Source of the DNA: Mixta sp. Marseille-Q2659
Lineage (GTDB): Bacteria; Pseudomonadota; Gammaproteobacteria; Enterobacterales; Enterobacteriaceae
NCBI RefSeq assembly: GCF_940807255.1
Contig: NZ_CALNWY010000008.1
Coordinates: forward strand, 1 to 64,000
Length of the DNA stretch: 64,000 nt
Direction: 5' to 3'
The notes below the pieces were generated by a model. That model was not told where the DNA came from. It ran no database searches and saw only the letters and a list, made by a program, of their open reading frames with translations. Each line of letters opens with the position of its first letter. Position 1 is the stretch's first letter. Positions 63,874-64,000 of this stretch are shown here, one piece after another. Both the position numbers and the translations under genes were made by a program.

Positions 63874-64000
63874 CCGACGCCATTCATGGCCATATCAATG
63901 ATTTTCTGGTGCGTACCGGGCTGAGAGGCGGTGTAAGTGAACTGTAGTTGCCATGTTTTACGGCAATGAGAGCAGAGATAGCGCTGATGTCCGGCAGTGC
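63792..64000 (-). CDS. insA: IS1 repressor InsA, partial (start outside the window)
   Basis: The frame enters from the window end with the zinc-finger-like [17 protein letters not shown] segment and helix-turn-helix ([35 protein letters not shown]), and stops at 63792-63794. InsA binds the IS1 ends and represses transposition. Confidence 0.88.
   Translation of the reverse strand, partial: TAGHQRYLCSHCRKTWQLQFTYTASQPGTHQKIIDMAMNGVGCRASARIMGVGLNTVLRHLKNSGRSR

Larger units (their letters stand above)
63355..64000 (-). mobile_element. IS1-family insertion sequence, cut by the window end
   Basis: The right inverted repeat starts at 63355 (GGTAATGACTCCAACTTACTG), followed by the IS1 sequence with scattered differences from E. 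coli IS1. Of the usual 768 bases 646 are visible. Both reading frames run leftward; the other end and the second copy of the target duplication lie outside the window. Confidence 0.95.

Overview
The window comes from an enterobacterial chromosome, most likely Erwiniaceae (a Pantoea- or Mixta-like genome). Gene order follows the E. coli deo-serB-nadR-trpR-arcA-thr-dnaKJ-nhaA-ileS-carAB arc, and most proteins align nearly end to end with the E. coli proteins as I remember them. Differences from E. coli include creA without creBCD beside it, deoR placed between ettA and slt, and an MFS transporter between mog and dnaK. The genus is an inference; no rRNA or tRNA gene was seen.

Layout. 1-3.6 kb is an Rhs locus: the 3' end of an rhs gene with an LHH-type nuclease tip, its probable SUKH immunity gene, and a broken second rhs core that repeats the first almost exactly. 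3.6-5.4 kb holds two unrecognised genes. 5.7-10.6 kb carries prfC, osmY, small stress genes, yjjU and yjjV. 10.6-15.3 kb is the deoCABD nucleoside-catabolism operon behind a well-preserved CRP/CytR/DeoR control region. 15.3-19.9 kb has smp, serB, radA and nadR. 19.9-23.3 kb is an accessory block: an AT-rich stretch, a broken LysR gene, and a divergent alcohol dehydrogenase/LysR pair. 23.3-33.3 kb carries ettA, deoR, slt, trpR, yjjX, gpmB, rob, creA, arcA and yjtD.

33.4-38.4 kb is the thr operon (thrLABC) with its leader peptide and attenuator; thrA carries a +1 frameshift between its kinase and dehydrogenase halves. 38.4-45.9 kb has yaaA, talB, mog, the MFS transporter and dnaKJ behind a sigma-32 promoter. 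46-50 kb has nhaAR, a membrane reductase-like protein and rpsT. 50.5-62 kb is ribF-ileS-lspA-fkpB-ispH, dapB and carAB, with RutR, PurR and ArgR sites recognisable upstream of carA. The window ends with a membrane bactofilin and an IS1 element cut by the window edge.

Functional links. deoCABD turns deoxynucleosides into central metabolites, and its repressor DeoR is encoded 10 kb away. thrABC and dapB draw on the same aspartate pathway. carAB feeds arginine and pyrimidine synthesis, which its control sites reflect. The Rhs locus is a polymorphic-toxin module. I saw no convincing new multi-gene system. The parts most worth checking are the rhs duplication, the thrA frameshift, a perfect 38-bp palindrome with a consensus CRP core upstream of deoC, and the membrane reductase.
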